From Halomonas organivorans (lineage in GTDB: Bacteria; Pseudomonadota; Gammaproteobacteria; Pseudomonadales; Halomonadaceae), in assembly GCF_014192055.1 (NCBI RefSeq), contig NZ_JACHXM010000027.1, positions 1-49,479 on the forward strand: a DNA stretch of 49,479 nt, given 5' to 3'. The notes under the pieces are model-generated. The model was not told where the DNA came from. It searched no databases and worked only from the letters and a program-made list of their open reading frames with translations. Shown here one piece after another: positions 1-6,943 of this stretch (position 1 is the first letter of the stretch; each line of letters begins with the position of its first letter). Made by a program: the position numbers and the translations under genes.

Positions 1-42
1 AGGACCCTATCGCCATGTCCGTGCTGATGATCGATAACTACG
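1..42 (+). repeat. attL core (42-bp direct repeat)
   Basis: These 42 bases are repeated exactly at 49438-49479, the other end of the window, which is the signature of site-specific integration. The repeat holds a possible SD (AGGA), 10 bases, then ATG and eight codons reading MSVLMIDNY. This matches the N-terminus of TrpG/PabA glutamine amidotransferases (usual form M-LLIDNYDSFTYN). The repeat may extend further left, because the window begins here. Downstream of this copy the frame runs into phage DNA and stops. Confidence 0.92.
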
Positions 43-56
43 GCAGCCCTGCATAG
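15..56 (+). pseudogene. Orphan 5' stub of the trpG/pabA target gene
   Basis: From the ATG at 15 the host frame reads MSVLMIDNY and then GSPA followed by TAG at 54-56. The first nine codons come from the att core and the rest is phage sequence, so only a 13-codon remnant is left next to the native host promoter. The intact start codon for the full gene is the attR copy at 49452. The gene name rests on the short N-terminal match only. Confidence 0.6.
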
Positions 57-144
57 ATGTGAATATGGATGTATATCCAGTATTGAAAGCCCCGCCATAT
101 GCGGGGCTTTCTGTATAGTGGTGCACCGGGGATCATGTGAATAT
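57..144 (+). repeat. Direct 10-mers flanking the terminator in the attP arm
   Basis: ATGTGAATAT occurs at 57-66 and again at 135-144, between attL and the integrase gene. The position fits accessory (Xis, IHF or Int) sites in the attachment arm, but nothing beyond the repetition shows this. Confidence 0.35.
86..110 (+). terminator. Perfect hairpin terminator between attL and int
   Basis: AAAGCCCCGC (86-95), a five-base loop, then GCGGGGCTTT (101-110) form a perfect 10-bp stem with a T run. It is symmetrical, so it could work on either strand. It would stop host read-through from the trpG promoter into int, or leftward phage transcripts into the host. Confidence 0.75.
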
Positions 145-153
145 CGAACCGAC

Positions 154-212
154 CTGGGTAAGATCCTGGGTAACGACTAGCTTGTGGGGAAACGAGGGGA
201 GGCGTTACCCAG
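154..212. promoter_or_regulatory. Left arm-type integrase sites (CTGGGTAA)
   Basis: CTGGGTAA occurs twice in tandem (154-161 and 166-173, separated by GATC). GTTACCCAG, the inverted form, lies at 204-212 between the int SD (GGGGAGG, about 196-202) and its GTG start. The same tandem pair recurs at 49381-49401 near attR. Matching short sites on both sides of the cores are typical of arm-type sites for lambda-class tyrosine integrases. The third copy suggests Int could affect its own translation or transcription. Confidence 0.65.
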
Positions 213-1427
213 GTGGCCATCTCAGATACCAAGGCGAGGAAGGCGAAGGCCGGCGAGAAGCCTTATCGCATCACCGATGCGGAGGGGCTATATCTTGACG
301 TGCGGCCAAGCGGGAAGAAGATCTGGCGGGTGCGGTACTTCATGCACGGCAGGGAGACACTGTTCACCGCGGGGCATTATCCCACCGTGGGGCTTTCAGA
401 GGCGCGGGAGATCCGTGACTGGGTAAAAGCGACGGCTGCCCGGGGCGGCGATCCGCTGGAGGAGTACCGGGAGCAACAGGCAGCCAAACAGGCCGCAGCG
501 GAGGATTCCTTCGCGAGCATCGCGCTCGAGTGGCATGGCAAGCAAGCGGGCCACTGGACAACCTACTATGCCAACCAGGTGAAGAAGGGCATCGAGGGGG
601 AGATGATCCCGGCCTTCGGCCACAAGCACATCAGCAAGGTGACCGCGGCGGATGTCCTCAAGCTGATGCGCGACATCGAGGAGCGGGGCGCGCCTTCGGT
701 GGCGATCCTTGTGCGTCAGTGGGTGGGGGCTATCTACCAATACGCGGCCAGCACCTTGCGCGCCGAGCATGACCCGTCGGCTCCGCTTCGCCGTGCGGTG
801 ACGCGGCCGCCGACCCGCCATGCCAAGGCGCTCACTCCCGAGCAACTGCGCGACCTGACGCTCAGCATTCCCGACAAGGGTGGGTACCGGCTGACGCAGA
901 TTGCCATGGAGGTGCTGATGCGAACCATGCTGCGCACTGGGGAAATGCGCCAGGGGCGCTGGGAAGAGATCCACTGGATGCGCGCCGAGTGGCACGTGCC
1001 GGCGGACAAGATGAAGCGTCGGCGTCCTCACGTCGTGCCCCTGCCTCGTCAGGTTGTGGCGCTACTGCAGGAGCTGCACGAATATTCCGGCAACGGCAAG
1101 CTGATGTTCCCGGGATTACGCGACCGCCGGGAGCCCATGTCCAAGACGACGATCAATGATCGGTTGCGCCGCATGGGGTGGAGGGGGTTGTTCACTGGCC
1201 ATGGGTTTAGGGCTACGGCTTCGACGCTGCTCAACCAGCATGGCTGGCGCGGCGACGTCATCGAGCGGCAGTTGGCGCACACCCCTGGGGATAAGGTGCG
1301 CGCCTCCTACAACCATGCCGACTATCTAGGTGAGCGCCGCCAGATGCTCCAGTGGTGGAGCGACTACATTGATGCGCTCACGCTGGAGCAAGATGCGCCT
1401 CCGGTGCCTGGGCGAATGTCGTCCTGA
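213..1427 (+). CDS. int: Tyrosine-family site-specific integrase (P4-like)
   Basis: The 404-residue protein catalyses prophage integration and excision. An N-terminal arm-binding domain of the DUF4102 type covers about residues 1-90 (DAEGLYLDVRPSGKKIW). A core-binding SAM-like segment follows at about 95-190, then the catalytic domain. Visible active-site residues are R241 (LRTGEMR), H330 and R333 (GHGFR), H356 (LAH) and nucleophile Y366 (SYNHADY). Length is normal for the family. The GTG start at 213 follows a GGGGAGG SD, with an inverted arm-type site in the spacer. The gene lies just inside attL, and its 3' end overlaps the convergent excisionase gene by 50 bp. Confidence 0.95.
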   Translation: MAISDTKARKAKAGEKPYRITDAEGLYLDVRPSGKKIWRVRYFMHGRETLFTAGHYPTVGLSEAREIRDWVKATAARGGDPLEEYREQQAAKQAAAEDSFASIALEWHGKQAGHWTTYYANQVKKGIEGEMIPAFGHKHISKVTAADVLKLMRDIEERGAPSVAILVRQWVGAIYQYAASTLRAEHDPSAPLRRAVTRPPTRHAKALTPEQLRDLTLSIPDKGGYRLTQIAMEVLMRTMLRTGEMRQGRWEEIHWMRAEWHVPADKMKRRRPHVVPLPRQVVALLQELHEYSGNGKLMFPGLRDRREPMSKTTINDRLRRMGWRGLFTGHGFRATASTLLNQHGWRGDVIERQLAHTPGDKVRASYNHADYLGERRQMLQWWSDYIDALTLEQDAPPVPGRMSS

Positions 1428-1584
1428 TCCATTCGTCGACATCCTCATCCAGCCAGCGGACCCCGCCGGTGGGCATCTTTCGGCCGGCGGGGAACTCGCC
1501 CCGACGGATCATCTGGTAGACCTTGCTCTCGCTGTAGCCGACGCGCTCGGCCACTTCTTTCATGGGTAGTAGCTTCGCCATCAT
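1378..1584 (-). CDS. AlpA-like excisionase/regulator (MerR-type wHTH)
   Basis: This 68-residue protein (MMAKLLPMKEVAERVGYS...) has the AlpA/Xis winged-helix pattern: KEVAERVGYSESKVYQMI, then a basic RRGEFPAGRK segment and GGVRWLDEDVDEWI. Such proteins bend attachment DNA and direct excision, or activate int. The start at 1584 overlaps the stop of the upstream gene (TGATG) behind GGGAG; the second ATG at 1581 is equally possible. As the last gene of the leftward operon it would be made on induction. Its final 50 bp are antisense to the 3' end of int. Confidence 0.85.
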   Translation of the reverse strand: MMAKLLPMKEVAERVGYSESKVYQMIRRGEFPAGRKMPTGGVRWLDEDVDEWIRTTFAQAPEAHLAPA

Positions 1585-2102
1585 CAGTCTCCCGTGTGCC
1601 GGCGGCCGCCGTGGCCACGGCCACCGCTCTCCCGCCATTCCTGTTCGCGCTGGACCCATTCCGCGGGCTCCTTCTCCTGGCGCGCCTTTCGCTGCTGCAG
1701 CACCTCCTGAACCTCGGGGAACGCCAGCACCTGGTCCCGTTGCTCAATGATGCGCTGCTGGCGCTGGATGATGCCCAGGGCGACCTCGGCGATTTGCCAA
1801 TAGTCATTGGGCCTCTCGCCGTCCTTCATCACCTTGCCGAGCCCGAAACAGCCACCGCACGGCTGGCGCTTGTTGCCCTTGATGGCGTCGGTACCAGTGC
1901 CCAGGCACAGGGTGCAGTCGTCGGCGGCGATCGGCTTCCAGTTCTGCTCCCAGTCCTTCGCCGTGGTGGCGGTCTCGATCTCGCGATCCAGGTCGCGGTA
2001 GATGACGATCATCTGCGCCTCGAGGGCGGTGTCGCCGTTGTAGTGCGCGAGCATCGCGAACCGGCCGCCGTGCTGCCGGTGGGTGTGGGTGGGCTGGGTC
2101 AC
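1584..2102 (-). CDS. DUF1653-like N-terminus with DnaJ-type Cys motif
   Basis: The 172-residue protein has an N-terminal stretch (HRQHGGRFAMLAHYNG, then MIVIYRDLD) resembling DUF1653-type small proteins. It is followed at about residues 62-90 by two CxxCxGxG units (CTLCLGTG and CGGCFGLG) like those of the DnaJ zinc finger. These Cys probably bind zinc. The C-terminal half is charged and Gln-rich (QRQQRIIEQRDQ), likely helical. The start overlaps the stop of the upstream gene by 4 bp (ATGA), indicating translational coupling. No function can be assigned. Confidence 0.75.
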   Translation of the reverse strand: MTQPTHTHRQHGGRFAMLAHYNGDTALEAQMIVIYRDLDREIETATTAKDWEQNWKPIAADDCTLCLGTGTDAIKGNKRQPCGGCFGLGKVMKDGERPNDYWQIAEVALGIIQRQQRIIEQRDQVLAFPEVQEVLQQRKARQEKEPAEWVQREQEWRESGGRGHGGRRHTGD

Positions 2103-2341
2103 TCGACTGTCTCCTCATCGATCATCGCCCCGCGCACCGCTTCCTCGATGGCCTCATCCAGGGGTGCGCCCTCATCCCACCACCAGCCGTCGTAATCGCG
2201 CATTCCGCAGGGCGCGGTGACGATGATGTACCACCTGTCGTCAGCGTCCTCTCGCTCGATCTCAATCTCGTGATCCTGATACGCGCCGCTGAATGAGTGC
2301 TCATCGCGGTCATGGGTGATCAGCTTGCTCCAATCCATCAA
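2099..2341 (-). CDS. Hypothetical acidic small protein
   Basis: This 80-residue, strongly acidic protein begins MMDWSKLITHDRDEHSF and is rich in Trp, Asp and Glu (RDYDGWWWDEG). It overlaps both neighbours by 4 bp and clearly belongs to the leftward operon. I do not recognise a family. Confidence 0.7.
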   Translation of the reverse strand: MMDWSKLITHDRDEHSFSGAYQDHEIEIEREDADDRWYIIVTAPCGMRDYDGWWWDEGAPLDEAIEEAVRGAMIDEETVE

Positions 2342-2652
2342 TCCTCCCCGGCCCGCAGGGCCTTCAGTCGTTCGATCTCAGCCAGCGCAGCAGCGCCGCG
2401 CACGAGGTGTCCGCACCAGTGCTGGACGTAGGCCTCGGTCACCTGGCCATGGCCGCAGCAGGCGTTCATGACGCCGGGCAGGGTGCCGAGGCAGGCGTCG
2501 TGTCCCTCCGGGGTTTCGCGCTCCCCGCAATGGCCGCAATCCCGATCCTGCCAGGTGTCGACCGTGGGCTCGCCGGTGTCGCAGTAGACCCAATGCTGGC
2601 GCAGGGCATCCCATGCAATGGGGTGGCCGCGCAGGTGGCTGGTGGCTGTCAC
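2338..2652 (-). CDS. Hypothetical Cys/His-rich phage protein
   Basis: This 104-residue protein carries a cluster of putative metal ligands (DRDCGHCGERETPEGHDAC, then NACCGHG and HWCGH), suggesting one or two zinc sites. It ends in a short helix (AALAEIERLKALRAG). It is coupled by 4-bp overlaps to both neighbours. Its role is unknown. Confidence 0.72.
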   Translation of the reverse strand: MTATSHLRGHPIAWDALRQHWVYCDTGEPTVDTWQDRDCGHCGERETPEGHDACLGTLPGVMNACCGHGQVTEAYVQHWCGHLVRGAAALAEIERLKALRAGED

Positions 2653-2924
2653 TCAGCACCTCCCGGCCGCGGCGCGGCGGAGAGCATTGCGGCATGCCTG
2701 TCGAGTGGCTCAGCCTGCCAGAGCGCCCGCATCATTCCGGCCGTCGGCTCAACCGGTACAAGCTGCCAGCCAGCCGGCGTGTGGCGGCGGTTCCAGGCGT
2801 CCACGCTTTGCGCTGTCGCGCCACAGCCCATGCACTCAGGGCCCCGGCGACCCTGGCCGTCGAGCCATCCGGCGGCATCGACATCTGAGCTCCCGCAAAA
2901 CGGGCACGGCAGTAGTTCGGTCAT
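2649..2924 (-). CDS. Lar-like restriction alleviation zinc-ribbon protein
   Basis: The 91-residue protein opens MTELLPCPFCGSSDVDAAG, followed by CMGCGATAQSVDAWNRR. This is the Lar-family pattern LPCPFCG...C..CG....AWNRR. Rac-prophage Lar relieves type I restriction by modulating host modification, so the phage copy may protect incoming DNA, in line with the methyltransferase encoded upstream in the same operon. The region after residue 50 is not typical of the family. Family call is good; activity is inferred. Confidence 0.75.
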   Translation of the reverse strand: MTELLPCPFCGSSDVDAAGWLDGQGRRGPECMGCGATAQSVDAWNRRHTPAGWQLVPVEPTAGMMRALWQAEPLDRHAAMLSAAPRPGGAE

Positions 2925-3052
2925 GAATCACCCTCCTCATCATCTCGGCTCCCTCGCAGCAGCTGCCACAGCTTCCAGAACGGCCACGCGATCACGTAGC
3001 CGATGGCGGTGATTACCCACCAGGTCAGGCGTGTCAGCTCTTTACGCGTCAT
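2921..3052 (-). CDS. 43-residue single-pass membrane protein
   Basis: A short frame from ATG at 3052 to TGA at 2921 reads MTRKELTRLTWWVITAIGYV and then IAWPFWKLWQLLRG before an acidic tail. It has one hydrophobic, Trp-rich helix (about residues 9-32) flanked by basic residues. Its start overlaps the stop of the gene at 3049-3342, its stop overlaps the Lar start, and the Lar SD (GGAGG) lies in its last codons. The perfect packing argues that it is real. Function unknown. Confidence 0.7.
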   Translation of the reverse strand: MTRKELTRLTWWVITAIGYVIAWPFWKLWQLLRGSRDDEEGDS

Positions 3053-3342
3053 GATCTCTCCTCCCCGGCCTCAACCAGCCGATACTCCAGCGGCCAGCCA
3101 TGCCCTGCCGCTGCGTTCCAATCCTGCTCGTCAGCCCGCTCTGGCCGTGATTCCCAGCCGCCGACCCTGACCTGGCACATCTGCTCCGGTGCCATCTGGC
3201 GCTCCTGCGGGCCGTATCCGGCAAGGATCCATCCGCCTGACGCCGGCACGTAGATGCGAACCTCTCCGAGGATCCTGCCCCGGAACTCGTGGCGGTGGAT
3301 CAGGACGTGGTGTTTGGTGGCAACGTCGATCAGGTAGAGCAT
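3049..3342 (-). CDS. Hypothetical protein
   Basis: This 97-residue protein (MLYLIDVATKHHVLIHRHEF) has an alternating hydrophobic N-terminal half that suggests a small beta-rich fold (GEVRIYVPASGGWILAGYG) and a polar C-terminal half. It overlaps the start of the 43-residue membrane gene by 4 bp and the end of the upstream gene by 13 bp. No family recognised. Confidence 0.68.
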   Translation of the reverse strand: MLYLIDVATKHHVLIHRHEFRGRILGEVRIYVPASGGWILAGYGPQERQMAPEQMCQVRVGGWESRPERADEQDWNAAAGHGWPLEYRLVEAGEERS

Positions 3343-3779
3343 CCGTCCTCCCCGGCCGTGTCGGCCTGCTCGGCTTGGCGGCGAATCTCGTCGGCGCGCT
3401 CGATGGCTTCATCCGCCATATCGCCTGCGGCATTGCCTGCTTGGTGGTAGCCGTTGATGTGCGCGTTATGGCCCAACATCCGGCAATGCTCGGCGAAGGA
3501 CTCCAGCTCCTGGGCACGCTGGTCGGCATCCCGGCGGGCTAGGTTGGTGGCGGGGTGCGGTGGCTGCATGTCGTCTCGGTAGAAGCTGACGTCTAGATCC
3601 TCGAAGCGGTCATCGCGTATCGCCTCAATGACGTTACGGCGGAGCCCGTCCAGCCACTCCACATGCGCCGCCAGGGCCTGCTCGCCCTCCCGCTCCCGAA
3701 TCAACATCTTCGCCAGCTCGTACCGGCTGTGGCTGTCGGCCAGCTCCTGGGTCTTCTGGTCCAGTTCATAGTTGTTCAT
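3330..3779 (-). CDS. Hypothetical charged helical protein
   Basis: The open frame runs from 4103, but MNNYELDQKTQELADSHSRY at 3779 is the best start: an AAGGA SD precedes it and it lies 2 bp after the upstream gene. The 149-residue product is highly charged and probably largely helical (DQRAQELESFAEHCRMLG, then DEAIERADEIRRQAEQAD). No family recognised. Confidence 0.68.
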   Translation of the reverse strand: MNNYELDQKTQELADSHSRYELAKMLIREREGEQALAAHVEWLDGLRRNVIEAIRDDRFEDLDVSFYRDDMQPPHPATNLARRDADQRAQELESFAEHCRMLGHNAHINGYHQAGNAAGDMADEAIERADEIRRQAEQADTAGEDGCST

Positions 3780-3781
3780 GG

Positions 3782-4042
3782 TCAGTCCTTCTTCACGTGC
3801 ACCAGGCGCAGGTGCGGGTGTGCGTTGCCGTCGCTGTGCTTTCCCAGGACGCCGTGGTCGATCAGCATCTGGTGGGCCTCGCCGAGGGCCTTGGCGAGTT
3901 CGTCGCGCTGCAGCTCGAGCAGGGCGATGTGCTGGCGCGGGCCGACGTGATCCAGCTCGGTGCCGCACACGGCGCAGTGGCCGGCGGTGTAATCGACCAG
4001 GTCGGCCGGCCAGCACTTCGGGCAATAGGTGAATAGGCCCAT
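3782..4042 (-). CDS. Zinc-ribbon small protein
   Basis: The protein MGLFTYCPKCWPADLVDYTA has two CxxC knuckles (CPKC and CAVC) that make a likely zinc ribbon. A helix follows (ALLELQRDELAKALGEAHQM), then a basic tail. The start could be ATG 4042 (86 aa, GGAG SD nine bases away) or GTG 4048, which overlaps the stop of the upstream gene (GTGA). I chose 4042. Function unknown. Confidence 0.65.
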   Translation of the reverse strand: MGLFTYCPKCWPADLVDYTAGHCAVCGTELDHVGPRQHIALLELQRDELAKALGEAHQMLIDHGVLGKHSDGNAHPHLRLVHVKKD

Positions 4043-4044
4043 GG

Positions 4045-4320
4045 TCACGCTCTCCGATAGGCCGGCAGCTCGCCGCCGGTGGTGGTGGGTTGGATGGCGC
4101 CACGGCGCAGCCAGTCGCGCAGGGTGGCTTCGGCCAGGCTGGCGGCGTGGCTCTCGAACTCGCGCGGCACCTGCCGGCCGATCTCGTGGGCGAGGTCGCG
4201 GATGGTGAATGGCATCGGCAGCTGCCAGCGGAGCATGTCGATTTGTTTGCGCACGCCGAGCCAGGCGGAGGTGTGCGGGGTTCGGATGAGCCCGAGGCGC
4301 GGGCGAACGATGGCGTTCAT
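4045..4320 (-). CDS. Hypothetical DNA-binding-like protein
   Basis: This 91-residue protein (MNAIVRPRLGLIRTPHTSAW) contains a segment resembling a helix-turn-helix or wHTH (MPFTIRDLAHEIGRQV, then SLAEATLRDWLRRGAI). Its start (TGATG overlap with the upstream stop, GGGAG SD) is firm. A role as a small phage DNA-binding protein is inference. Confidence 0.65.
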   Translation of the reverse strand: MNAIVRPRLGLIRTPHTSAWLGVRKQIDMLRWQLPMPFTIRDLAHEIGRQVPREFESHAASLAEATLRDWLRRGAIQPTTTGGELPAYRRA

Positions 4321-4544
4321 CAGAACAATCTCCCTTGCGTGGGCTGGGCGGGCCGCGTCACCCGCGGCATAACGGGAATGGCGTGCTGGCGTCGGCAGAG
4401 CAACGCTTCCTGCAGCTCGTCGCGGCGGTGGGCGACCTGCGCAGGTGAGATGCCGTACTCGATAGGCGCCATGCACTCGAGACAGAAGACCGCCGCGCTC
4501 GGCTGCGGGTAGCGGCAGACGCCCCATGCCAGGCGGCAGGTCAT
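4320..4544 (-). CDS. Hypothetical Cys-containing protein
   Basis: This 74-residue protein (MTCRLAWGVCRYPQPSAAVF) carries a CLEC motif and further Cys residues that could bind a metal, plus a Gln/Arg-rich helical tail. It overlaps the methyltransferase stop by 4 bp and the next gene by the TGATG arrangement, so the operon packing supports it. No family recognised. Confidence 0.65.
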   Translation of the reverse strand: MTCRLAWGVCRYPQPSAAVFCLECMAPIEYGISPAQVAHRRDELQEALLCRRQHAIPVMPRVTRPAQPTQGRLF

Positions 4545-5902
4545 GCCACGGCCCTCCCTGCTGGCGCCGGCATGAACCGGCGTTCGTGGGTGAAGTTGGC
4601 CTCGACGATGGCGCGGGCCAGTGGAGGGCAGACGGAGTTGCCGATCAGGCGCACCTGCTGGTACTTCGGGATGGCGACGCCGCCGGCCTCGGCGAATTGG
4701 TAGCCGTCGGGAAATCCCTGAGCCATGGCCAGCTCATGGGGCTGGAACATCCGGGTGCCGATGTCGACGATGGCCCAGCTCTCGCCATCTATTGTCACTG
4801 TCACCAGCTGGAAACGGTCCTTAGTGGTGACAGTAGGTGCTGGCGCCCGGAGGTCGCGGCCGGTCTCGCCGGAGCCCGTGCCGTAGTAGGGGGCCAGGAA
4901 GGCGGCGACTAGGGTCGAGCGATGGCCGGCGGCGCTGGCGGCTGGGGCCAGGGTGACGGTAACCAGGCCGTTGTGGTCAGTGGCCGTAATGGTGGGGAGC
5001 GGGCGGCGGAGGTCGTCGCCGATCACACCGGTGTAGTGCTTGGCCAGGAACGCTGCGACCAGGTGCGCACCGGCCGGGCTGGTCGCCTGGGTAATCGGCG
5101 CGATGAACGGATCCGCCGCTTCCACGACGAAACGCATCACGCCTTTGGCGATCCGGCGGAGGGTGGCATCCGCCAGCGGGCGCGCTCGGTCGAAGATCGA
5201 CGGGCACGGAATGCTCCAGTCGATGCAACTGGCGGCGCTCTCCCAGGGCAGCAGCTTGCCGCGGCGAACGGCCAGCGAGGCGGGGTCGCCATGCGTCGGC
5301 GCAGGCCAGTTGAAGGGCAGACCGTCGCGCCGCGCGCCGAGGATCAGGCGCTGGCGAATGGTGGGGGCGCCGTAGTCGCAGGCGCGCAGGATCCGCCAGT
5401 CGACCTCGTAGCCGTGCCGGCGAAGAGCGCGGACAAATCCCCGGAAGGTCTCGCCCTTGCGCGCCGGGTTGGGCCGGGCCTTGCCGTCCGCACCTTTGAC
5501 GAGAGGCCCCCAGTCGAGGAACTCCTCGACATTCTCCAGCACGCCGACCCGGAACTTGGTCTTGGCCGCCCAGCGAGTCATGACCCAGGCCAGGCCACGA
5601 ACCGACTTGGAGACCGGGCGCCCGCCCTTGGCCTTGCTGTGGTGCCGGCAATCCGGGCTGAACCAGCCCAGCCCCATTGGCATGCCGTGGGTGGCCTGCT
5701 CGGGGTCGATGTCCCACACGTCGGCCACGCTGTGCTCGGCGCCCGGATGGTTGGCGGTGTGCACGGCTATGGCCGTGGGGTCGTGGTTGATGGCGAGGTC
5801 CACCGGCCGGCCCAGGGCCTGCTCGATGCCCTCGCTGGCGCCGCCACCACCGGCGAAATTGTCCACCACCAGCTCGTGGCCAAAGAGGTTGAGGTTGGTC
5901 AC
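4541..5902 (-). CDS. C5-cytosine DNA methyltransferase
   Basis: This 453-residue phage DNA modification enzyme transfers methyl from SAM to cytosine C5. Motifs in order: I, DNFAGGGGASEG (14-25); IV, SPDCRHHSKAKGG with catalytic C85; VI, ENV (123-125); VIII, IRQRL (182-186); X, RLIGNSVCPPL near 425. The SPDC form of motif IV is characteristic of phage orphan enzymes. The middle region holds two similar units, each starting LVAAFLA and ending LVTVT, an internal duplication that may lie in target recognition. The start is GTG 5902, with GGGAGGAA and a GTGA overlap with the upstream stop. No restriction partner is visible, so self-protection is the likely role. Confidence 0.92.
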   Translation of the reverse strand: MTNLNLFGHELVVDNFAGGGGASEGIEQALGRPVDLAINHDPTAIAVHTANHPGAEHSVADVWDIDPEQATHGMPMGLGWFSPDCRHHSKAKGGRPVSKSVRGLAWVMTRWAAKTKFRVGVLENVEEFLDWGPLVKGADGKARPNPARKGETFRGFVRALRRHGYEVDWRILRACDYGAPTIRQRLILGARRDGLPFNWPAPTHGDPASLAVRRGKLLPWESAASCIDWSIPCPSIFDRARPLADATLRRIAKGVMRFVVEAADPFIAPITQATSPAGAHLVAAFLAKHYTGVIGDDLRRPLPTITATDHNGLVTVTLAPAASAAGHRSTLVAAFLAPYYGTGSGETGRDLRAPAPTVTTKDRFQLVTVTIDGESWAIVDIGTRMFQPHELAMAQGFPDGYQFAEAGGVAIPKYQQVRLIGNSVCPPLARAIVEANFTHERRFMPAPAGRAVA

Positions 5903-6129
5903 TGGCTTCCTCCCTGAATCGCAGACCAGGCGACAGCGCTGACGATCACAGCCAGGCCGACCAGCATGAGCAGGCAGCCGAGCACCAGGTCGAGGCGGGC
6001 GCGCGGGCTGAGCTGGTGCCATTCGGTGGTTGGGTGGCCCATCGCTACGGCGATATAGAGACCAATACCACCCAGGGCCAGGCACAGGCCGACGAACTGG
6101 ACGCCGGCGAGGATGAGAGTGGAGGGCAT
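5899..6129 (-). CDS. Small two-helix membrane protein
   Basis: This 76-residue protein has two strong hydrophobic segments (LILAGVQFVGLCLALGGIGL and LVLGCLLMLVGLAVIVSAVA) with a short polar link, so it is an integral membrane hairpin. The start at 6129 has a full GGAGGT SD and a TGATG overlap with the upstream gene; its stop overlaps the methyltransferase GTG. Function unknown. Confidence 0.72.
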   Translation of the reverse strand: MPSTLILAGVQFVGLCLALGGIGLYIAVAMGHPTTEWHQLSPRARLDLVLGCLLMLVGLAVIVSAVAWSAIQGGSQ

Positions 6130-6731
6130 CAAAGGGCGACCTCCTGGCGTTGTTGCTGGCGCGCGCGGACGGTGCGCCGCTGGCCGTGGATGAGGCGCCA
6201 ATGCTGGCGGCGACGCTCGGCGTTGCTCACGACCTCGCGGTGCAGTTCTGGGAACTGCCGCAGGTGGTAGTGGATGGCTGCCCGGGTGATGACGTAGCCC
6301 AGGGCGGTGAGGCGGTCGACGATCTGCGGCACGCCCATCCTCTCCACCTGAATGCAGGCCTCGATGATCGGCTCGAGCTCGGGCCAATCCTCCCGCAGGC
6401 GATAGCGCTGGCGCTCACGGTCGGTCAGCCCCAGGCGGGCGACGGCGCAGCGGATGCCGTTGTAGGTGCGGCCCATGCGCCGAGCGATCTCTTCGAAACC
6501 CAGGCCCTCGTCCAGCAGTTGCTCGAGGCGATCGAAGTCTGCCCGGTTCCAGGCCTGACCGCGCATGAGCCGCTCCGGGCGCATCATCCCGTAGCGTTGG
6601 GCGGCGCCCCGCACAGCGGTGGCGGTCTCGCCCATGCGCTGGCCAATCTCGCGGTAGCTCAGGCCCTGGTCGATCATCCGCTGCAAGGTGCTGCGGCGCC
6701 GGGCGGTCCATTTGGTGATCACGGCAACCAT
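6129..6731 (-). CDS. Tandem SANT/Myb-like HTH DNA-binding protein
   Basis: This 200-residue protein has two similar HTH units: TARRRSTLQRMIDQGLSYRE followed by IGQRMGETATAVRGAAQRYG (about 9-48), and NRADFDRLEQLLDEGLGFEE followed by IARRMGRTYNGIRCAVARLG (about 62-101). The pattern is that of Myb/SANT-like or GcrA-like phage regulators. The C-terminal third holds another possible helix-turn-helix (MGVPQIVDRLTALGYVITRA) and a basic tail. The start has GGAGAG. It may regulate gene expression or help locate the methyltransferase; this is inference. Confidence 0.72.
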   Translation of the reverse strand: MVAVITKWTARRRSTLQRMIDQGLSYREIGQRMGETATAVRGAAQRYGMMRPERLMRGQAWNRADFDRLEQLLDEGLGFEEIARRMGRTYNGIRCAVARLGLTDRERQRYRLREDWPELEPIIEACIQVERMGVPQIVDRLTALGYVITRAAIHYHLRQFPELHREVVSNAERRRQHWRLIHGQRRTVRARQQQRQEVAL

Positions 6732-6943
6732 GCTGCTCTCCGGTGGTTGTTAGGGGCCCGTCTCGTGGGCTATCCGGCGACCGCCCTTGCCTCCCGCCTG
6801 CGGCTGTGCGGCGCATCCCCAGCTGCAACCGGGGGTAGCGTGTCCGAGGTTAGGCGCGTCGGTCGCTGCCGGTGATACATCCCCTCCGCCGGCTGGGGTT
6901 GATGCGTGCCCGAAATTGGCGCCTCGGGGCCGGGCGCGTTCGT
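6732..6943. other. Intergenic stretch in the leftward operon
   Basis: The 212 bp between the SANT-like gene and rdgC contain no convincing gene. A 36-codon leftward frame (6880-6770) begins right against a GGAGGGG, too close to be a normal SD, and looks like chance. I see no terminator with a T run, so the operon probably continues through. Confidence 0.5.

Noticed and set aside
4922..5917. 331-residue rightward open frame
   Set aside because: It lies wholly antisense to the methyltransferase, whose motifs are clear; high G+C content opens antisense frames.
6770..6880. 36-codon leftward frame after GGAGGGG
   Set aside because: The purine run touches the ATG, leaving no spacer, and the protein is basic low-complexity.
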